Below are positions 29,552 to 39,307 of a stretch of DNA of 64,000 bases, piece by piece. Both the position numbers and the translations under genes were made by a program. The stretch is from Candidatus Nanoarchaeia archaeon (GTDB lineage: Archaea; Nanobdellota; Nanobdellia; Woesearchaeales; SKIA01), in the NCBI GenBank assembly GCA_028279685.1, contig JANQNG010000038.1:27030-91029 (forward strand), written 5' to 3'. The first letter of the stretch is position 1. Each line of letters begins with the position of its first letter. The notes beneath the pieces are model-generated. The model did not search any database. It saw only the letters and a list, made by a program, of their open reading frames with translations, and was not told the DNA's origin.

Positions 29552-30502
29552 ATGGTTGATAAAATAGATTTGAAGATATTGCATTTTTTATCAGAAAATT
29601 GTAGGGTTTCGCTGAATAAAATATCAGGAAGATTGAAAGTATCAAAAAGTACAGTTAATTATAGGATAAAGAAATTGGAAGATGAAGGAATCATAAAAGG
29701 CTATTCTACAGTAATTAACTATGAAGCATCTGGAAAAATAAATGGAAGATTATTACTAAAACTTGTGAATCTTCAGGATGATTATTTAGAAAAAATAATA
29801 AATATATTGAAAGGAATAAAGAAAATAATTTGGATTGCTTCAACTCAGGGGAAAGGAGATATAATTCTTACAATTTTATGTGATTCTGTAAAAGAATTTA
29901 ATGAATCCATTAATGAAATTAATCAAAAAATAGGAAAATATATTATTAATCAAGAAGTGAGTTTAGCATCAAAAATATATGAATGCGCCCCTAATGTTAT
30001 AGTCGAAGGAAAATTTATACCTGCAGTTGCATCAGAGTATCCTAGCGAAGAAAAAACTCTCGATGAATTAGATGAAAAAATATTAAAAGAATTGTCTAAA
30101 AATGCAAAAATCTCTGTTTTAGAATTAGCTGAAAAATGCTCATGCACAACGAAAACAGTTATCTCAAGAATAGGGCAATTAGAAAAAACTGGAATAATAT
30201 TGAGATATAAGGCAATTATCAACACTTCAAAATTCGGCTATGATACATATCATATTTTTTGGACTTTTAACAATCATGATTTTCAAAAAACTAACACATT
30301 CAAAGAATATATTTTAAATATGGATGAAACAAGTTATCTCACAGAAGCTTTAAGTAGTTCAAACCTTGAATGTGAATTTTTAGTAAAAAATCAAAGAGAA
30401 TTATACAAACTTATTAATACTCTTAAAAATAGAGAAAAAGTTCGGGACGTAGTAAGAAATTCAGAGCATCTTCTTGTGTATAAAATTCATCAACACTATT
30501 AA
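29552..30502 (+). CDS. Lrp/AsnC-family regulator with two HTH segments
   Basis: MVDKIDLKILHFLSENCRVSLNKISGRLKVSKSTVNYRIKKLEDEGIIKGYS and second HTH KISVLELAEKCSCTTKTVISRIGQLE. Confidence 0.85.
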   Translation: MVDKIDLKILHFLSENCRVSLNKISGRLKVSKSTVNYRIKKLEDEGIIKGYSTVINYEASGKINGRLLLKLVNLQDDYLEKIINILKGIKKIIWIASTQGKGDIILTILCDSVKEFNESINEINQKIGKYIINQEVSLASKIYECAPNVIVEGKFIPAVASEYPSEEKTLDELDEKILKELSKNAKISVLELAEKCSCTTKTVISRIGQLEKTGIILRYKAIINTSKFGYDTYHIFWTFNNHDFQKTNTFKEYILNMDETSYLTEALSSSNLECEFLVKNQRELYKLINTLKNREKVRDVVRNSEHLLVYKIHQHY

Positions 30503-31913
30503 CTAATGCAACACTTCCATGTCTGAAATCCCCAAGAATATCAAGTCCTGATATTTTTGAGAATTTTCCAACATCTTTTCCACTATATCTGTAAGATTTG
30601 TGTATGTATGTTTTTGTTCCTTTAGCGATAGAAGAAACTTCCTTAGCAAATTGATCAATTAAAATCACATCTGAAATTGCTTCCACACCTATCTTGTAAT
30701 AAAAGGAATCTTCTCCGACTTTAACTTTGTCAACAACAGTTTTAAATTTAGGAAGATCTTCTTCCGGAATTAAATAATATTCTTTTAAGAAAGAATTGAT
30801 GAATTTTTTTTCATTAAGATAATATTCTTCTGTTGTCTTGCTTTCTGTAGTTTGTAATGTATAAAAAATAACCGTTTTATCCTTGGAAATATTATTTAAT
30901 TGTCTCATTTCATCTAAAGTTGCTTCATAACTTTGGCAAGTAAGACCATTGTTCTTAATTATTATTTTTTCATCAGGTAATTTTTCTATGGATTTGGAGA
31001 AATTCTCATTGTCAATGGGAAATGAGCCTATTTTATAGCACTTAGTGTTTAAAAATTTCCAATAGTTTCGGGATTTTTCATTAATTGTTAATGAATGTAT
31101 GAATTCGGGAATAACTCCTGGGAAAATTCCTTGTGCTGCGTGAGACGAATCCACTATTATTCTATTGGTTGTTCTTTGGTAATTTTTTCTAATTGTGTCT
31201 TCAATATTTAATCGAATGTCTTGTCCGAATTCTTCACGGTGTTCAGTATAGTATTTGCTGCTTCTAATGAAATCCTTAGAAATTCCTGAAACATCTATGA
31301 CTTGATTAATATTTCTTTCTATTATTGATTCTATCAAACTAAATTCTCTTAATGAACTTCCTGAAAATAAGCTGACGTAATGAGGATGTATTAAACCATC
31401 AAATAAACCTGATGAAAGTGCTTTTTCAAAAACTCTGTTATTGTCTTCAGTGAGAGTATATTTAAGATCTTTTATTGATTCTTCATATTTGATAATTGAA
31501 TGAAGAGAATTATATGCAAAATGAGAAATATCTGTTAAGTCAATGATTTCATCAGATGTTTTGGTTCTGGTAAATATTTCTTGTCTGTTTGATATTCTTT
31601 CTTCAGCACTTTCTTTCATAATTTCTTTAGGGAATCTTTTCTTGGATCTTCCTTGAAGAATTCCTTCGTAAAAATCAGGATGCTTTTTTTTTAAATGAGT
31701 TGGCAAGATGCTTTCGATTTGAGGGATGCTACTTTCTCCTGCGTCTCTTAAAAGTTTTTCATGAATTTTTTTGTCTCTTATAAGCTCTAAATCAACTAAT
31801 TTATCTTTTGTAGTTTTTTCATTATCTATTTCGCGTGTTACCATTATATCTCCAGAATGAATTTCAGCTAATCTTCTCATTTGAAGATCCATAAAACATT
31901 GCTCTGATTGCAT
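30423..31913 (-). CDS. Hypothetical protein
   Basis: 496-aa ORF, convergent 3' overlap with the Lrp gene. Confidence 0.6.
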   Translation of the reverse strand: MQSEQCFMDLQMRRLAEIHSGDIMVTREIDNEKTTKDKLVDLELIRDKKIHEKLLRDAGESSIPQIESILPTHLKKKHPDFYEGILQGRSKKRFPKEIMKESAEERISNRQEIFTRTKTSDEIIDLTDISHFAYNSLHSIIKYEESIKDLKYTLTEDNNRVFEKALSSGLFDGLIHPHYVSLFSGSSLREFSLIESIIERNINQVIDVSGISKDFIRSSKYYTEHREEFGQDIRLNIEDTIRKNYQRTTNRIIVDSSHAAQGIFPGVIPEFIHSLTINEKSRNYWKFLNTKCYKIGSFPIDNENFSKSIEKLPDEKIIIKNNGLTCQSYEATLDEMRQLNNISKDKTVIFYTLQTTESKTTEEYYLNEKKFINSFLKEYYLIPEEDLPKFKTVVDKVKVGEDSFYYKIGVEAISDVILIDQFAKEVSSIAKGTKTYIHKSYRYSGKDVGKFSKISGLDILGDFRHGSVALVNSVDEFYTQEDALNFLLRPELFLYF

Positions 31914-32052
31914 AATTTTGGGAGATCCCGCAGTTTTATAAAAATTTTTAATTTAAGTACTAAAAAGTGATTAATAATTAAGATCCATATAGAAAATAAT
32001 TTGTTTTACTTTTTGCAGAAAAGTTTAAAAGAAGCATTACATCCATTGCATT

Positions 32053-33078
32053 ATGACTCCAGAAGAAAAGTATGAGCTTATCACAAGAAATCTCCAGGAA
32101 GTTGTTGGAGAAGATAAGCTGAAAGAAATATTGAAGCAGAGAGATCTTAAGGTTTATTTAGGTACTGCTACAACAGGAAAACCTCATGTCGCTTATTTTT
32201 TACCAATGCTGAAGTTGGCTGATTTCCTCCATGCTGGTTGCGAGGTCACATTACTTTTAGCAGATCTGCACGCTTATTTAGACAATCAGAAAGCACCATG
32301 GGATTTGTTAGAAAAAAGAACAGAATACTATACATTAGTGCTTACTAGTATGTTGAAAAGCATTGGTGTAGATATTTCAAAACTTAAGTTTGTGAAGGGA
32401 ACTGATTATCAATTAGATAAAAAAATGACGTTAGATATGTATAGGATTGCGGGATTGAAATCAGTTGGTGATTGTAAACGTGCAGGAGCAGAAGTGGTGA
32501 AACAATCAGACAATCCTCCTCTAGCAGGAATGATGTATCCTATAATGCAAGCATTAGATGAAGAATATCTAGGAGTTGATGCACAATTTGGCGGTGTTGA
32601 CCAAAGAAAAATTTTTATGTTTGCTCGAGAAACATTACCTAAGTTAGGATACAAAGCAAGAATTCATCTGATGAATCCTATGATTCCTGGATTGACGGGA
32701 GAAAAAATGAGTTCTTCCGAAGAAACCTCAAAAGTTGATTTATTAGATGATGAGAAAACGGTAAAAAAGAAAATGAATAAAGCTTTCTGTGAAGAAGGCG
32801 TTGTTGAAGGAAATGGTGTATTGTTGTTTACTAAGTATGTTATCTTTCCTGCACTAGGGTTGAAAGATCAGCATGAATTTGTTATTGATAGGCCTGAAAA
32901 GTTTGGTGGGAAATTGATTTATGCTTCCTATGCTGATATTGAGAAAGATTTTGCTTCTAAGAAACTTCATCCGATGGATTTAAAGCAAGGCGTAGCTGAT
33001 TTTATCAATGTATTGTTAGATCCTATCAGAAAGGAAATGGAGAAACACAGAAAATTAGTTGAAGAAGCTTATGGTTGA
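32053..33078 (+). CDS. tyrS: Tyrosyl-tRNA synthetase
   Basis: HIGH-like [39 protein letters not shown] motif GEKMSSSEE. Confidence 0.93.
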   Translation: MTPEEKYELITRNLQEVVGEDKLKEILKQRDLKVYLGTATTGKPHVAYFLPMLKLADFLHAGCEVTLLLADLHAYLDNQKAPWDLLEKRTEYYTLVLTSMLKSIGVDISKLKFVKGTDYQLDKKMTLDMYRIAGLKSVGDCKRAGAEVVKQSDNPPLAGMMYPIMQALDEEYLGVDAQFGGVDQRKIFMFARETLPKLGYKARIHLMNPMIPGLTGEKMSSSEETSKVDLLDDEKTVKKKMNKAFCEEGVVEGNGVLLFTKYVIFPALGLKDQHEFVIDRPEKFGGKLIYASYADIEKDFASKKLHPMDLKQGVADFINVLLDPIRKEMEKHRKLVEEAYG

Positions 33079-33080
33079 TT

Positions 33081-33353
33081 TTATATCTGGAGACCGTTCG
33101 AGATGGCTTCTTTTAATTCAGGATTCATTGGTGTAAGCCAAGTTATTCCTTTTGTGCTGATGAATATTTTTCTGTCTTTTTGTAGATAGTCAAGGATTGT
33201 CAATAAAGTGTTGTGATTTATTTTTTTAGGAAGTTGTCTCTTTATTTCTGCCACTGTTATGATGCTTTCAGTCATATTTTGAAGAAGACTTTCAACCATT
33301 AAAATTGTGTTTAATGTCGGAGAATGGCCCTTCTGAATGGTGATTTGCTTCAT
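33081..33353 (-). CDS. Small winged-helix-like protein
   Basis: ESIITVAEIKRQLPKKINHNTLLTILDYLQKDRKIFISTKGITWL. Confidence 0.55.
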   Translation of the reverse strand: MKQITIQKGHSPTLNTILMVESLLQNMTESIITVAEIKRQLPKKINHNTLLTILDYLQKDRKIFISTKGITWLTPMNPELKEAISNGLQI

Positions 33354-33367
33354 TTTCTTTTTCTCAT

Positions 33368-33416
33368 ATTTGTACTTATTTGTATCAAATTTGTAACTAA
33401 TAGATACATATTTGTA
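33368..33416. promoter_or_regulatory. Phased ATTTGTA operator array
   Basis: ATTTGTA at 33368, 33378, 33389 and 33410 (spacing 10, 11, 21) upstream of the minus-strand wHTH gene. Confidence 0.6.
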
Positions 33417-33530
33417 TATAAATGTTTTTATTTTTCGAAAACATGTGTTATCTCTATTAAACTCAGTTAAGCATTAGTATTTCATAACATTTATAATTTA
33501 ACTATAGTTAATAACGAGGGGGGTGAACAT

Positions 33531-33578
33531 ATGAAAGATTATTGGACTGAAGAAGAGTGGGAAGGTTGGAATGAATAA
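33531..33578 (+). CDS. Putative 15-aa microprotein MKDYWTEEEWEGWNE
   Basis: ATG preceded by strong SD-like GAGGGGGGTGA at 33516-33526; AT-rich promoter-like region upstream. Confidence 0.4.
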   Translation: MKDYWTEEEWEGWNE

Positions 33579-33621
33579 AATTTTCCATAACCTTTAAATT
33601 CTGTGCATACCATTATTTCTT

Positions 33622-34443
33622 ATGCCTAAGAAACACAAATCCTTTAGAGAGACACTTCGTTTTTATCTTATTGACTGCAAAACACCATTAGGTAAGTTTA
33701 TCGATGGATTCATTATGCTTCTGAATCTCCTTATTGTAGGGGTGTTTGTACTTGAGACTTATCCTTTACCTGAAACGTTTAGAGATGTGCTTTGGGAGAT
33801 TGAGCTTGTTGTTGTCGCATTTTTTATTCTTGAATATATAGCAAGAATATACGCGGCAAAAAACAGAATAAAACATGTACTTGATATTTATAGCATTATA
33901 GATCTTGTAGCAATAATTCCGACGATTATAACATTACTGGCTTTCGAAGTTAATCTTGGATTCTTACTTCTCTTGAGAGTGTTCAGAGTATTTAGAGTTT
34001 TAAGATTCTTAAGATTTGTACAAGACCAAAATTTCTTCTTTGGAAGGATTAGAATACATCTTTTAAGAGTATCAAGATTATTGTTGACTATATTTTTGAT
34101 ATTCTTTGTTGGTTCAGGATTGTTTTTCCAAGTAGAAAATGTTCATAATCCTGGTATTAATAATTTTGGAGACGCATTTTATTTTACGGTTGTTACATTA
34201 ACCACCGTCGGATTTGGAGATATTACTCCAGTGTCTGGAGGTGGAAAAGCAGTTACCGTATTGATGATATTATCCGGAATCATTCTTATTCCTTGGCAGG
34301 CAAGTAGAGTAATCAAAGAATGGCTGCATATTGGAAAAAGACGTATTGTCTGTCCTAAATGCGGTCTTAGTTATCATGACAAAGACGCTAGCCACTGCAA
34401 AGCGTGCGGTCATATTATCTATCAAGAATATGATGGAGATTAA
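33622..34443 (+). CDS. Voltage-gated-type K+ channel with C-terminal zinc ribbon
   Basis: S4-like RVFRVFRVLRFLRFV, selectivity filter TTVGFGDITP, CPKCGLSYHDKDASHCKACG. Confidence 0.9.
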   Translation: MPKKHKSFRETLRFYLIDCKTPLGKFIDGFIMLLNLLIVGVFVLETYPLPETFRDVLWEIELVVVAFFILEYIARIYAAKNRIKHVLDIYSIIDLVAIIPTIITLLAFEVNLGFLLLLRVFRVFRVLRFLRFVQDQNFFFGRIRIHLLRVSRLLLTIFLIFFVGSGLFFQVENVHNPGINNFGDAFYFTVVTLTTVGFGDITPVSGGGKAVTVLMILSGIILIPWQASRVIKEWLHIGKRRIVCPKCGLSYHDKDASHCKACGHIIYQEYDGD

Positions 34444-34444
34444 G

Positions 34445-36142
34445 CTACATCTTCTCAGGCGCATCAATACCTAATAATGCAAGACCTTGTTTCAGGATGT
34501 CTTTAACACAGACAATTAAAAACAATCTTGCTTCTTTTACATCGTCTTCCTCTTTGAGAATCTGGTGTTTATGGTAATATTCATTGAACGATTGTGCAAG
34601 ATCCAGAAGATAGCGAGAGATCAGATGAGGTTTATAGTGATCAGCCGCTGAGTACACTACATTCTCGAATTTTCCAAGAAGATTGATAAGATTACGTTCT
34701 TCTTCCTCTTTGAGCGAAGCATAATAGATCTTTTCAGAAACAGATTTTCCATGTTTTTCGAGAATTGAGCAGATTCTTGCGTAAGCGTATTGCACATAGG
34801 GTCCTGTCTCTCCTTCAAAGCTCAATGATTCTTTTGGATTAAATACAAAGTCTTTTGCAGCATCGTATTTCAGGAAGAAGAAGCGCAGTCCTGCCATACC
34901 AATCATCTCAGCACGTTTTTCAACTTCTTTTTCATCGAGACTGGCGTAACGTTTTTTTACTTCTTCTCTTGCTAATGCAATCATGTCTTTGATTAAGTCA
35001 TCTGCATCAACAACAGTGCCTTCTCTTGATTTCATCTTCCCTTCAGGCAATGCAACCATGCCGTAAGACAAATGATAGCATTTCTCTGCAAAAGGATATT
35101 TCAATAATTTGAAGATTTCAAATAGGACATTAAAGTGGTAGTTTTGTTCATTTGCTACGACATAAACCATACGATCCATCGCAAAATCTTTATATCGCTC
35201 ATTAATCATCCCGATGTCTTGTGTTATATAGACTGAAGTACCGTCAGGTCGTAAGAGTATTTTCTCGTCGAGCTTTTTGTCTGTTAGATCAACAACAATA
35301 GCGTTATCATCACGCTCTTTGAATAATCCATCGCGTAATCCTTGCATAATAATACTTTTTCCTAGCTGATAGGTATTGCTCTCATAATATGCTTTCTCGA
35401 CATTCAATCCTAGTTTTTTGTAGGTTTCGAACATGCCTTTGCAAGCCCACGCATTCATTTTCCTCCATAATGCACGGATTTCTTTATCTCCTTGTTCCCA
35501 TTTGACGAGCATTTTTTTGGCTTCTTCTTCTAATGAAGGATCCTCTTTTGCTTTCTGAGAGAATAACACATAGTATTTGCCGACAAAATGATCGGATTTC
35601 ATTCTTGATTTTTCTGGTGTATCATCCTTGCCGAATTTCTGATAAGCAAGCATTGATTTGCAGATATGGATGCCTCTATCGTTAATAATATCGACATGAT
35701 GTACTTCATGACCAATTTTTTTAAGGAGATTTAGTGTGGTTGTTGTTATGAGTCCGTTTCTGATATGACCTAAGTGCAATGGTTTGTTGGTATTTGGGCC
35801 AGGACCTTCAACTAATGAAATTTCTTTTTTCTTTTCTACAAAGAGTTTCTTTTTCTGGATTTTTGTGAGTATTGTTTCTGCTAGAACAGCTTTATCTATG
35901 AAGAAGTTCAGGTAAGGTCCTTTTGCTTCAATCTTTGCTATGGTTTTGAAGGAGATTTTCTTAGCTAGCTCTTCTGCGATTGCTACAGGTGTTTTCTTCA
36001 TCTCTTTTGCTAATGAGAAACAAGGAAATGCGTAATCTCCCATAGTAGGATCTGGAGGAATCTCCAGCAATGTAATGATTGTATCTTGCTCTAACGTGGT
36101 TTCTTTTGCTATTGCGTCAGCTATTTTTGCTTTGAAATCCAT
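34445..36142 (-). CDS. argS: Arginyl-tRNA synthetase
   Basis: GPNTNKPLHLGHIRN, DRGIHICKSM, class Ia C-terminal helical domain. Confidence 0.95.
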   Translation of the reverse strand: MDFKAKIADAIAKETTLEQDTIITLLEIPPDPTMGDYAFPCFSLAKEMKKTPVAIAEELAKKISFKTIAKIEAKGPYLNFFIDKAVLAETILTKIQKKKLFVEKKKEISLVEGPGPNTNKPLHLGHIRNGLITTTTLNLLKKIGHEVHHVDIINDRGIHICKSMLAYQKFGKDDTPEKSRMKSDHFVGKYYVLFSQKAKEDPSLEEEAKKMLVKWEQGDKEIRALWRKMNAWACKGMFETYKKLGLNVEKAYYESNTYQLGKSIIMQGLRDGLFKERDDNAIVVDLTDKKLDEKILLRPDGTSVYITQDIGMINERYKDFAMDRMVYVVANEQNYHFNVLFEIFKLLKYPFAEKCYHLSYGMVALPEGKMKSREGTVVDADDLIKDMIALAREEVKKRYASLDEKEVEKRAEMIGMAGLRFFFLKYDAAKDFVFNPKESLSFEGETGPYVQYAYARICSILEKHGKSVSEKIYYASLKEEEERNLINLLGKFENVVYSAADHYKPHLISRYLLDLAQSFNEYYHKHQILKEEDDVKEARLFLIVCVKDILKQGLALLGIDAPEKM

Positions 36143-36144
36143 AG

Positions 36145-36780
36145 ATGCCGATTATTCCTGAGATTTATAATGATTGTGTTCATTTTATCGGAAAAATAAT
36201 GTTCTTCAGTAAATCGAGAACATTAAAGCGAAAGATATATAAGCTACTCAAAAGTAACAAACTCATGCCTGTGATTATGCCGTTCGGAAAACATTACAAT
36301 AAATCCATCGAACAGATTGCATTGGCTGATTATTCATATTTTTATAATTTTCTTGTTCATGATTTGCTTGCTAACGAAAAAATATATACGAAAGTGTTAG
36401 AGCAAAGAATAGCGTTCGTTGAACATAATGTAAATAATTTTGTTTCTGTTAAACATTGTGTTATTCAAGGATGTGATAACCCTGCCAAAATAATCAGTAT
36501 TTATCAGTCAAGGGAACAAAACACTTATACGCAAAAATACTATACAGGAAGGCACTCAGATACAGGGTTTATCTACTGCTCTCATGAGTGTTTCACAAAA
36601 GATCCTCATGTGACTGATCAGCTTCAGAAAGTAGATCTTAGAGAGATAGCATTCCATTCTGCGCTCTCAGATCTTAAGAGTGATACAAAAGAACTCGTGG
36701 AAATTATGGCAGAGTGTATGGGTATTCGAAAAACTAGAAGAACAAAAAAATACCTCGAAGAATTCTTTAATACATTATGA
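36145..36780 (+). CDS. Hypothetical protein, possible Zn-binding
   Basis: CVIQGCDNPAKI ... FIYCSHECF; MPFGKHYNKSIEQIALADYSYFYNFL. Confidence 0.5.
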   Translation: MPIIPEIYNDCVHFIGKIMFFSKSRTLKRKIYKLLKSNKLMPVIMPFGKHYNKSIEQIALADYSYFYNFLVHDLLANEKIYTKVLEQRIAFVEHNVNNFVSVKHCVIQGCDNPAKIISIYQSREQNTYTQKYYTGRHSDTGFIYCSHECFTKDPHVTDQLQKVDLREIAFHSALSDLKSDTKELVEIMAECMGIRKTRRTKKYLEEFFNTL

Positions 36781-36810
36781 TCTAGATAAGTAGGAATTAT
36801 GCTCTAAAAA

Positions 36811-37464
36811 TTATTCAGCGACCCTTTTTCGAAGCTCTTGAAATCCTATATTCACGTCATTGTTGAGTTTGTCAATTGCATTCATAATTACTTCATATTT
36901 AGAGATTAATGTTTCAGTGTTATCTCTGCTTTCGCGCAATCGGTTGATAATCTCTTGATCCAATCCATATGTTTTTGCTTTTTCTAAGAAAGTATTATAT
37001 GCGTTGGTAAGTCTGGGAAGAGCTTTTTTGTGTTTTCTAAAGAAGTTCCTTAATACGGTAAGAAGTTCATCTCTGGCTCTCCAGAGTGCCAAGACACTAG
37101 AACCTATTGAGTTTCTACTTATTCTAAGTTGATTATGCTGAGAGCTGCCGCTCTCTGTGTTCTTTAATGCTTCATTGATTTCATCCAGTCTTTTGTTGTT
37201 TTCTTCGAGTGCTTCATCTTGTTGAGTAAGAACGGAAAATTCTTGGTCAATGTTAGAAAGATTGAATGCTCCAAGCAAATCATGAAAAAGAGCCTTATTT
37301 TTTATCAGCTCAGCAAGTTCAGAATCATCAGGATGTTCTTCCTGCAACGCTCTCAGTTTTTCGATGATAACTTCCATAGAATGCTCCATGCCAGAAACAG
37401 ATCTTTCGATAAAACCCCATTCCTCAAGCGCATAGCGTTCTTTTTGTTCCTTACTCTGTTCCAT
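36811..37464 (-). CDS. Coiled-coil hypothetical protein
   Basis: ORF rich in E/K/L heptads. Confidence 0.55.
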   Translation of the reverse strand: MEQSKEQKERYALEEWGFIERSVSGMEHSMEVIIEKLRALQEEHPDDSELAELIKNKALFHDLLGAFNLSNIDQEFSVLTQQDEALEENNKRLDEINEALKNTESGSSQHNQLRISRNSIGSSVLALWRARDELLTVLRNFFRKHKKALPRLTNAYNTFLEKAKTYGLDQEIINRLRESRDNTETLISKYEVIMNAIDKLNNDVNIGFQELRKRVAE

Positions 37465-37532
37465 ATGTTTTTTATAGAAAAGGAGATATATAAAGATTGT
37501 CGTATCTATTGGCTTTGAGGGAAATAAAAAAA

Positions 37533-37650
37533 TGGGGACGCTGAGATTTGAACTCAGATCCAGTGGTTACCCCATGACGTAATCATTGACCGAAGTCTCA
37601 TCGCTCCAATGCTGGAGCCACTTATTCTAGCCAGGTTAAACTACGCCCCC
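37533..37650 (-). tRNA. tRNA-Trp(CCA) with ~44-nt intron at 37/38
   Basis: On minus strand: GGGGGCG...CGTCCCC acceptor, anticodon arm AGTGG-CTCCAG[intron 37568-37611]A-CCACT, T-arm CTGAG-TTCAAAT-CTCAG. Confidence 0.92.
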
Positions 37651-37710
37651 GCATAATATCAGAGTAGAAACTGCTTTTTTAAATCTTCTTATGCAATACT
37701 TTTATATATA

Positions 37711-37725
37711 GTGTCAATCATACAC
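37711..37725. promoter_or_regulatory. NrtR-type operator candidate
   Basis: GTGTCAATCATACAC inverted repeat just downstream of TTTATATATA. Confidence 0.6.
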
Positions 37726-37730
37726 ATAGA

Positions 37731-38414
37731 ATGGTTGATTTTTCTAAAGATGGAATGATGAAAGTTGCCGTAGATGCTGTCTGCTTTACTGCAAGAGGTA
37801 ATGAACTTCAAATTCTGTTAATCAAAAGAAAACATGAGCCGTTTACAGGAATGTGGGCTATCCCTGGAGGATTTGTCCATCCAAAAGAGGAACTTGAGAA
37901 AGCTGCTGAGCGTGAATTAAAAGAGGAAACGGGAGTGAAGAATGTTTTTCTGAAGCAATTAGGAACATATGGTGGTGTAGAGAGAGATCCTCGCGGACGT
38001 GTTTTGAGTATCACATATATTGCATTGATTCAAGGAGATCAAAAACTCAATCCTACGACTGATGCAATGGCTGCGGAATGGTTTTCTGTGCATGAGCTTC
38101 CTGAGCTAGCATTCGATCACAAAGATATTATTGCGGATGCATTGAAGCATTTACAGTATGAATTGCAGACAACAAATATTGCATATCAAATTCTTCCAAA
38201 TAAATTTACGTTGACAGAGGTGCAGAAGCTCTATGAGTTGGTGTTGGGGAAAGAATTAGATAAAAGGAATTTCAGGAAGAAAATGAAAGAGCTTGATTTA
38301 GTGAAGGCATTGAATGAAACTAAAATGGAAGGAGCTCATAGACCAGCACAGTTATTCGAATTCAAAGATAAAAAGTATAAGCCAGTTAGCGAGAAAGTGC
38401 AGGTGTTTCTTTAG
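37731..38414 (+). CDS. NrtR-like Nudix + winged-HTH transcriptional regulator
   Basis: Nudix box GGFVHPKEELEKAAERELKEETGV plus C-terminal wHTH LPNKFTLTEVQKLYELVLGKELDKRNFRKKMKEL...AHRPAQLFEF. Confidence 0.8.
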   Translation: MVDFSKDGMMKVAVDAVCFTARGNELQILLIKRKHEPFTGMWAIPGGFVHPKEELEKAAERELKEETGVKNVFLKQLGTYGGVERDPRGRVLSITYIALIQGDQKLNPTTDAMAAEWFSVHELPELAFDHKDIIADALKHLQYELQTTNIAYQILPNKFTLTEVQKLYELVLGKELDKRNFRKKMKELDLVKALNETKMEGAHRPAQLFEFKDKKYKPVSEKVQVFL

Positions 38415-39306
38415 GTTCTGTCTTCTTCATCAAAGCTAGATGGATCATATCGAAGGAATCTTCTGCTATTCTGACTCCGTGCATAATGAGTTTGCTTGCA
38501 TGAGCATCTAAAGAAGGAAGCTTGCTTGCTTTTTTCCTGATGAGTGCTTTTAGTTTCATCATCTCTTCAATTTTTTCTGATTTAGTATTATAATAAACTG
38601 CGAATGCTTTCTCGAGCATATTTTTTGATAAAAAAATAATCTCTTTGATAGCTTCTGTCATGAAGACTTTTTTCTCAATATCTGTTCTCCAGAATCGCAG
38701 CACTTCATCACCTAATTTTTCTAATGCATAAGAATAGGCAAACATAATCTTTCCTGCGTTGGTATCTGGATAAGAATGTTTCATAATAGATCGTTGTAAA
38801 AACAAAGAAAAGGTATTGATTTCTGCATCGAATGCATTGATTGATTCAAGTGTTCCTTTATTCTCTCCAAATACATCTTTGATTGCAGAATCATAGAAGC
38901 GAAGGATCATCTGGAATACTCTTTTGAAAATATTATCGAGATTTTCTGTTGTGGTGCCGCTAATATCTCTGATGGTGAAATGTTTTCCTTTTTGTTCAAC
39001 CACAGCATAACCCATATTTTGTTTTAGATCTGGATAATATCCTTTTTCAGCATCAACTTCAACCTGATTGATACCTTTTGCGTAAGCTGCATTGATATGG
39101 ACAAACTTCAATCGATAATCAAGGTCGGTTATATTGATGGTTGTGATGCTTTCTGTCTCTTTCTGCGAGGATTTCATAAGAAGATTGGGGCCGTGCAGCT
39201 CTAGATCAATTTCATCGCCTGCTTTAAGACCGTTATTGCGGATCCATTCAATAGGTATGGTAACTGTGAGTGCTTGGCCTGCTTGTTTTATGAGTTTTCG
39301 CTTCAT
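38386..39306 (-). CDS. AbrB/SpoVT + PhoU-domain regulator
   Basis: N-terminal MKRKLIKQAGQALTVTIPIEWIRNNGLKAGDEIDLE; PhoU-like helical C-terminus. Confidence 0.8.
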   Translation of the reverse strand: MKRKLIKQAGQALTVTIPIEWIRNNGLKAGDEIDLELHGPNLLMKSSQKETESITTINITDLDYRLKFVHINAAYAKGINQVEVDAEKGYYPDLKQNMGYAVVEQKGKHFTIRDISGTTTENLDNIFKRVFQMILRFYDSAIKDVFGENKGTLESINAFDAEINTFSLFLQRSIMKHSYPDTNAGKIMFAYSYALEKLGDEVLRFWRTDIEKKVFMTEAIKEIIFLSKNMLEKAFAVYYNTKSEKIEEMMKLKALIRKKASKLPSLDAHASKLIMHGVRIAEDSFDMIHLALMKKTEPKETPALSR

Positions 39307-39307
39307 T

